Shown: positions 6,113-9,454 of the stretch, piece by piece | How the letters are laid out: every line of letters starts with the position of its first letter | How positions within the stretch are numbered: position 1 is the first letter of the stretch | From: Verrucomicrobia bacterium UBA3063 | GTDB lineage: Bacteria > Verrucomicrobiota > Verrucomicrobiia > Methylacidiphilales > Verrucolacustridaceae | NCBI GenBank assembly: GCA_002366885.1 | Contig: DFCD01000035.1 | Coordinates: 300-9,753, forward strand | Length of the DNA: 9,454 bases | Direction: 5' to 3' | Notes under the pieces: model-generated | The model's input: the letters and a program-made list of their open reading frames with translations, nothing else | The model's database searches: none | What the model was told of the DNA's origin: nothing | Translations under genes and position numbers: made by a program

Positions 6113-7074
6113 GATTTTGTCCCCACTGCGGCCCGCACCCGAGCCAACACCTCATCCGCCGTCTTCCGCGCCTTGGCTGCACCCTCGCTCATCCAGCAGG
6201 CCACCTTCTTCGGATCCGCCGCCAGCTCCTCCCGCCGCTTCCGCAACCCGGCAAACTCCTTCAGCACCATGTCCGCGAGCATCTTTTTCAAATCCCCGTA
6301 GCCCGTCCCACCCTTTTCCATCTTCGCCCGGAACTCCGCCCGCTCCCCCTCCGTCCCCATCAGGCGGGCCAACCCCCACAGCGTGCTCCCCTCCACCGCC
6401 TTCGGCGCCTCCACGGGGGTCGAGTCGGTCTTGATCCCCATAATCGCCTTCCGCAACTCCTTCTCCGGCGCAAAAATCTCCAGCGTGTTGTTGTACGACT
6501 TGCTCATCTTCTGCCCGTCCACCCCCGGCACCACCCCCGCCTCCTCCCGGATGATCGACTCCGGCAGCTTAAAAACCGGACCAAATTTGTCGTTGAACTT
6601 TCCCGCCACGTCCCGCGCCACCTCCAGATGTTGTTTCTGGTCTTGCCCCACCGGTACGCGATCCGCGTCGTAGAGCAGAATGTCCGCCGCCATCAGCACC
6701 GGGTAGGCAAACAGCCCGTGCGAGGGAGAAATCCCTTTGGCCACCTTGTCCTTGTAGCTGTGGCACCGCTCCAGCAGTCCCATCGGCGTCACCGTGGAAA
6801 GATACCAGGCCAGCTCATGCACCTCCGGCACCGCGCTCTGACGGAACACCACCGCCTTGTCCGGGTCCACCCCGCATCCCAACAGATCCAGAAATGTCTC
6901 CTGCACCAGCCCGGGGAGCTGACCCGGAGAAGCCGCCCCCGTCAGGGCATGGTAATCCGCGAGGAAATAGAAAGCCTCCCCCTTCGCCTGGAGCTCGACG
7001 GCGGGCCGGATCATGCCGAAGTAGTTGCCCAGATGCAGCCGGCCGGTCGGCTGAATCCCCGAGAGGTAACGCAT
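6109..7074 (-). CDS. trpS: Tryptophanyl-tRNA synthetase
   Basis: Cytoplasmic class I aminoacyl-tRNA synthetase that charges tRNA-Trp with tryptophan using ATP. Its 321 aa match the compact bacterial form (about 320-335). Both class I signatures are visible: the HIGH motif as HLGN at 14-17, in the typical SGIQPTGRLHLGNYFG context, and KMSKS at 189-193. DADRVPVGQDQKQHLE near 136-151 is the usual tryptophan/adenylate-pocket segment. The C-terminal region is helical (anticodon-binding). The ATG at 7074 gives the standard family N-terminus. AAGG directly abuts it and GAGG lies 12 nt upstream, so the ribosome site is poor. The gene follows lexA by 54 nt, with no convincing promoter in the gap, and overlaps scpA by 4 nt. 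Confidence 0.97.
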   Translation of the reverse strand: MRYLSGIQPTGRLHLGNYFGMIRPAVELQAKGEAFYFLADYHALTGAASPGQLPGLVQETFLDLLGCGVDPDKAVVFRQSAVPEVHELAWYLSTVTPMGLLERCHSYKDKVAKGISPSHGLFAYPVLMAADILLYDADRVPVGQDQKQHLEVARDVAGKFNDKFGPVFKLPESIIREEAGVVPGVDGQKMSKSYNNTLEIFAPEKELRKAIMGIKTDSTPVEAPKAVEGSTLWGLARLMGTEGERAEFRAKMEKGGTGYGDLKKMLADMVLKEFAGLRKRREELAADPKKVACWMSEGAAKARKTADEVLARVRAAVGTKS

Positions 7075-7128
7075 CCTTGATCGTGGCCTCGGGAAGCCCT
7101 TGTCGGCCAGAATTTTCCTAAAAGTTGT

Positions 7129-7740
7129 TCAGCTTCTCCACCGCCGTACCAACCCCACCAACACCCCCTGCACCTGGAGGTCCCGCCGAGGGGTTAAATC
7201 GGGGTAATTGGGGTTTTCCGACTTCAAAAACCAGCCCCGGCGCTCGTTCACCAACCGCTTGAGTGTGACTTCCCCATCCACCAAGGCCGCCACCACATCC
7301 CCCTCCCTTGGTTCCTTCCTCTCCAACACCGCCAGATCCCCGTCCCGGATGCCGGCGCCTTCCATGCTGCAACCTCTCACTTTCACCACGAACGCCCGGT
7401 CCGGAGAGCGCAGACCGAACAGGCCCGGCTCCACCGCCACCTGCCGATCCGGTTCCGACTCCGCCCAATCCGCCCTCCCCGCAGGGATGGCGGAAAAAAA
7501 GGGTAAACACGCGACTGTTTCCGGTTCCGGTCGGGACAGAGCCGCTCCAGCGAGGAAAATTCCGCGGGATCGACCCCGCCGAACGATCCGCCGAGCCTTT
7601 TCTAATTTGTCGAGGAAGTAGCTCACCGCCCGCGGGCTCTTGAACCCCACCGCCCGCTGAATCTCCCGCACCGTCGGCGGCCGCCGATGCTTCTCCGTGT
7701 AGCTACGCAAAAACCTCAAAATTCTCTCCGCAGAGCTCAT
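7129..7740 (-). CDS. lexA: LexA repressor of the SOS response
   Basis: Transcriptional repressor that cleaves itself when stimulated by RecA filaments on damaged DNA. 203 aa, normal length. Residues 1-65 form the winged helix: ILRFLRSYTEKHRRPPTVRE, then FKSPRAVSYFLDKLEK as recognition helix region, ending in SRGIFL like the classical SRGIRL. The peptidase domain shows the Ala-Gly cleavage bond A87-G88 in AIPAGRA, the nucleophile S125 in RGCSMEGAGIRDGD, and the general base K161 in EVTLKRL. Oddities: Cys replaces the usual Asp before the catalytic Ser-Met (GCSM for GDSM), and the recognition helix differs from both the E. coli and Bacillus types, so the operator is likely different. The start at 7740 gives the normal N-terminus. 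The frame stays open upstream to 7851, but that stretch does not look like LexA. There is no Shine-Dalgarno before the ATG. Confidence 0.93.
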   Translation of the reverse strand: MSSAERILRFLRSYTEKHRRPPTVREIQRAVGFKSPRAVSYFLDKLEKARRIVRRGRSRGIFLAGAALSRPEPETVACLPFFSAIPAGRADWAESEPDRQVAVEPGLFGLRSPDRAFVVKVRGCSMEGAGIRDGDLAVLERKEPREGDVVAALVDGEVTLKRLVNERRGWFLKSENPNYPDLTPRRDLQVQGVLVGLVRRWRS

Positions 7741-7756
7741 TACACATTTGTATAAT
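7739..7756. promoter_or_regulatory. Candidate LexA operator (SOS box) over the lexA start codon
   Basis: ATTACACATTTGTATAAT is an imperfect 18-bp dyad with 7 of 9 positions symmetric per half (core ACA-TT-TGT). It begins inside the lexA start codon and overlaps the proposed -10. LexA usually represses its own gene through such a dyad, so this is the natural candidate. It resembles neither CTGT-N8-ACAG nor the Bacillus GAAC-N4-GTTC type. Confidence 0.5.
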
Positions 7757-7774
7757 GAGACTTTGGGGTGACAA
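7747..7774 (-). promoter_or_regulatory. Possible lexA promoter giving a leaderless transcript
   Basis: On the minus strand, TTGTCA (7769-7774) is a good -35 and TACAAA (7747-7752) a fair -10 with a 16-nt spacer. The overlapping TATACA (7749-7754) looks better but has a 14-nt spacer. Either would start transcription within a base or two of the ATG at 7740, which fits the absence of a ribosome site. Confidence 0.4.
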
Positions 7775-7963
7775 GCCAGGACTCGGAGCTCTTCTTTTAC
7801 GTTGACGATTACCTTTACGGGACCGTCGGCCCTAGGAACTTCGAAACGCAACTTCTCGTGAACCCATAGGTAAAAGTAAACGACACGTCCAACCTTCTGA
7901 AATCAAGCCCCAAGCCTCGGATCCTTTCTCGCCCTTTTTACGCCTTTTTGCCAAAATACGACG

Positions 7964-8890
7964 ATGCAGACGGCTGAGGCTATTCCCGCCCAAGCGGCAG
8001 TTCCCGCGCCCGATCCATACGAGGCGTGCACCCGCTTGGCCCGGGAACATTACGAAAATTTTCCCGTCGGTCGTCTCGTCCCCAAGAAAATTCGCCCCCA
8101 CGTCCATGCCGTCTATGCCTTCGCCCGGGTGGCCGATGACCTGGCCGACGAAGGGTACGCCGATCCCCGTCTCCGCAACGCCTCCTCCTCCGCCCCCACG
8201 GAAACCGAACGCCTCGCCGTTTTCCGCAACTACCGCCAGGCCTGGCAAAACGCCCTCGCCGGCAAACCGCACGATCCCCAATACCAATGGATCTTCACTC
8301 CCCTGCTCCGCACCAAGGCGGAGTTCCACCTGCCCGACTCCCTCTTTCTCGATCTCCTCAGCGCCTTTGAGCAGGACATCGTCCAACGCCGCTACGAGGA
8401 CTTCCCCTCCGTCCTCGACTACTGCCGCCGCAGTGCCAACCCGATTGGCCGCCTGGTACTCCTTCTCCACGGCCATCGCGAAGAGGAGCTCGCCAAGCTT
8501 TCCGACGCCATCTGCACCGCCCTCCAGCTAGCCAACTTCTGGCAGGACGTTTCCGTCGACCTCGGCAAGGACCGCATCTACATCCCGCAGGTCGACCTCC
8601 GCCGCTTTGACGTTCCCGAGGCCGACCTCTTTGCCGGCAAGGCCACGCCCAACTTCCGCAACTGCCTCCGCTACCAGGTCGAGCGCGCCTGGGATCTGTT
8701 CCGCGAAGGCGAACCTCTTCCGTCCAAATTGAAGCGGCCCCTTTCGTGGGAGATTCGCCTCACTTGGCTCGGGGGCACCAAAATTCTCCAAAAGATCGAA
8801 GCCCAGCAGTACGACACCCTCTGCCGCCGTCCGGAAGTTTCCAAATTCGATTTCCTCACCCTCGGCGTTCAGGCATTTCTGGGCGGATGA
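7964..8890 (+). CDS. hpnC: Squalene biosynthesis enzyme HpnC (hydroxysqualene synthase)
   Basis: Member of the squalene/phytoene synthase family. In the HpnC/D/E pathway, HpnC converts presqualene diphosphate into hydroxysqualene, which HpnE then reduces to squalene for hopanoid synthesis. 308 aa. Both Asp-rich diphosphate/Mg-binding motifs are intact: DDLADE (58-63) and NFWQDVSVDLGKDRIYIP (191-208). HpnC-like context includes YCRRSANPIGRLVLLL (153-168) and the phrase LANFWQDV, which separates it from HpnD and phytoene synthases. The first 18 residues are Ala/Pro-rich and not conserved. No Shine-Dalgarno precedes the ATG, and I see no convincing promoter in 7775-7963, which has only T-rich runs (CCCTTTTTACGCCTTTTTGCC) and two TTTACG copies. 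It is divergent from lexA. The stop overlaps the hpnD start as ATGA. Codons are strongly C-ending, as in hpnD. Confidence 0.92.
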   Translation: MQTAEAIPAQAAVPAPDPYEACTRLAREHYENFPVGRLVPKKIRPHVHAVYAFARVADDLADEGYADPRLRNASSSAPTETERLAVFRNYRQAWQNALAGKPHDPQYQWIFTPLLRTKAEFHLPDSLFLDLLSAFEQDIVQRRYEDFPSVLDYCRRSANPIGRLVLLLHGHREEELAKLSDAICTALQLANFWQDVSVDLGKDRIYIPQVDLRRFDVPEADLFAGKATPNFRNCLRYQVERAWDLFREGEPLPSKLKRPLSWEIRLTWLGGTKILQKIEAQQYDTLCRRPEVSKFDFLTLGVQAFLGG

Positions 8891-9454
8891 GTTCGCAGCC
8901 CCTCCCGGGAGGCACCGGGGAACGCATCACCCGCAAGAGCGGCTCCAATCTCGCCCTCTCCTTCATCTGTCTGCCCAAGGAACAGCGCCGGGCGATGTCC
9001 ACCTTCTACGCCTTTTGCCGCACCGTGGACGATGTGGTCGACGAAACCACCGCCCCCCAGCCCATGCGTCAGGCCAAACTGCACAAATGGCGCGACGACA
9101 TCGCGGCCATCTACCAAGGCACCCCGGAACAACCGCTTGCCAAGGAGCTGGCCCCGGTGGTCCGCAAATACCTCATCCCGCCGGAACCCTTGCTCGAAAT
9201 TCTCGACGGCGTGGAGATGGATCTCACGAAAAGCCGGTACGAAACCTTCGGGGAACTCCGCAAATACTGTTACGGTGTGGCCTCCGCCGTCGGCCTCGTC
9301 TCCATCAACATCTTCTGCTGCCAGACCCGCGCCGCCCGCGACTACGCCATTGCCCTCGGCATGGCCTTTCAGCTGACGAATATTCTCCGCGACGTTGCCT
9401 ACGACCTGAAACGCTTCGGCCGTATCTACATTCCCCGTTCGGAGTGGGAGGCCT
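8887..9454 (+). CDS. hpnD: Presqualene diphosphate synthase HpnD (3' end cut by window)
   Basis: Partial gene; the first 189 residues are in the window with no stop. It belongs to the squalene/phytoene synthase family. In the HpnC/D/E pathway, HpnD condenses two farnesyl diphosphates into presqualene diphosphate, the substrate of HpnC. Visible are a family-like N-terminus (NLALSFICLPKEQRRAMSTF, 21-40), the first Asp-rich motif DDVVDE (48-53), GVEMDLTKSRYETFGELRKY (108-127), YGVASAVGLVSI (129-140) and the second Asp-rich motif in TNILRDVAYD followed by GRIYIP (164-183). NILRDV instead of NFWQDV marks it as HpnD-like. The start ATG overlaps the hpnC stop (ATGA), and only a GGGCGG directly before it could help the ribosome, so coupling is likely. 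About 90-110 residues should follow; hpnE would be expected nearby if the usual cluster order holds. Confidence 0.9.
   Translation, partial: MSSQPLPGGTGERITRKSGSNLALSFICLPKEQRRAMSTFYAFCRTVDDVVDETTAPQPMRQAKLHKWRDDIAAIYQGTPEQPLAKELAPVVRKYLIPPEPLLEILDGVEMDLTKSRYETFGELRKYCYGVASAVGLVSINIFCCQTRAARDYAIALGMAFQLTNILRDVAYDLKRFGRIYIPRSEWEA

Noticed and set aside
5312..6301. A 329-residue plus-strand open frame opposite scpA and the end of trpS.
   Set aside because: The composition (many His, Pro, Leu, Gln, Arg) is typical of an antisense shadow, and it covers two confidently identified genes.
7836..7850. A GGAACTTCGAAACG stretch resembling half of a Bacillus-type SOS box.
   Set aside because: It is symmetric only around TTCGAA, lacks the GAAC-N4-GTTC arrangement, and is about 100 bp from the lexA start, while a better dyad overlaps the start.
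7741..7851. A 37-residue N-terminal extension of LexA from an ATG at 7851.
   Set aside because: LexA proteins begin close to the winged helix as with the 7740 start. The extra segment has no family similarity and would cover the promoter and dyad.

Overview
The window reads as a piece of a GC-rich bacterial chromosome. It is packed with housekeeping genes and shows no sign of phage, insertion sequences, CRISPR, rRNA or tRNA. The order lexA-trpS-scpA-scpB-pheA next to hopanoid-type squalene genes, and a LexA with an unusual N-terminus, suggest to me the PVC group, most likely Verrucomicrobiota. That placement rests on remembered gene order and protein style, not on a marker gene, so it is tentative.

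Left part (1-2200): two small convergent genes for putative secreted proteins of unknown function (4-186 plus strand, 192-557 minus strand). They are followed, on the plus strand, by a multi-pass membrane acyltransferase of the OafA/YrhL type whose reading frame continues into a DUF1232 (YkvA-like) membrane module (722-2200). This is either a real fusion or two coupled genes joined by a one-base difference.

Middle part (2280-7740): a minus-strand block read in the order lexA (SOS repressor), trpS (tryptophanyl-tRNA synthetase), scpA and scpB (condensin partners of SMC), pheA (chorismate mutase-prephenate dehydratase with ACT domain), then an unrecognised single-pass membrane coiled-coil protein of 447 aa. 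Spacings after lexA are 54 nt, then a 4-nt ATGA overlap, 11 nt, a 32-nt overlap and 2 nt. trpS through the last gene therefore look like one transcription unit, probably with lexA at its head. A GC-rich hairpin at 2209-2237 lies between this block and the convergent acyltransferase gene.

Right part (7964-9454): divergent from lexA run hpnC and hpnD (the latter cut by the window end), joined by an ATGA overlap. They encode the first two steps of the HpnC/D/E route from farnesyl diphosphate to squalene, the precursor of hopanoids. The 223-bp space between lexA and hpnC is the largest gap in the window. It carries a dyad overlapping the lexA start codon that is a good candidate for the LexA autoregulatory operator, and the lexA message may be leaderless.

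I see no complete novel defence or mobile system. The items most worth a second look are the acyltransferase-DUF1232 junction, the lexA operator and leaderless start, the SOS-repressor-led scpAB operon, and the unknown coiled-coil protein.
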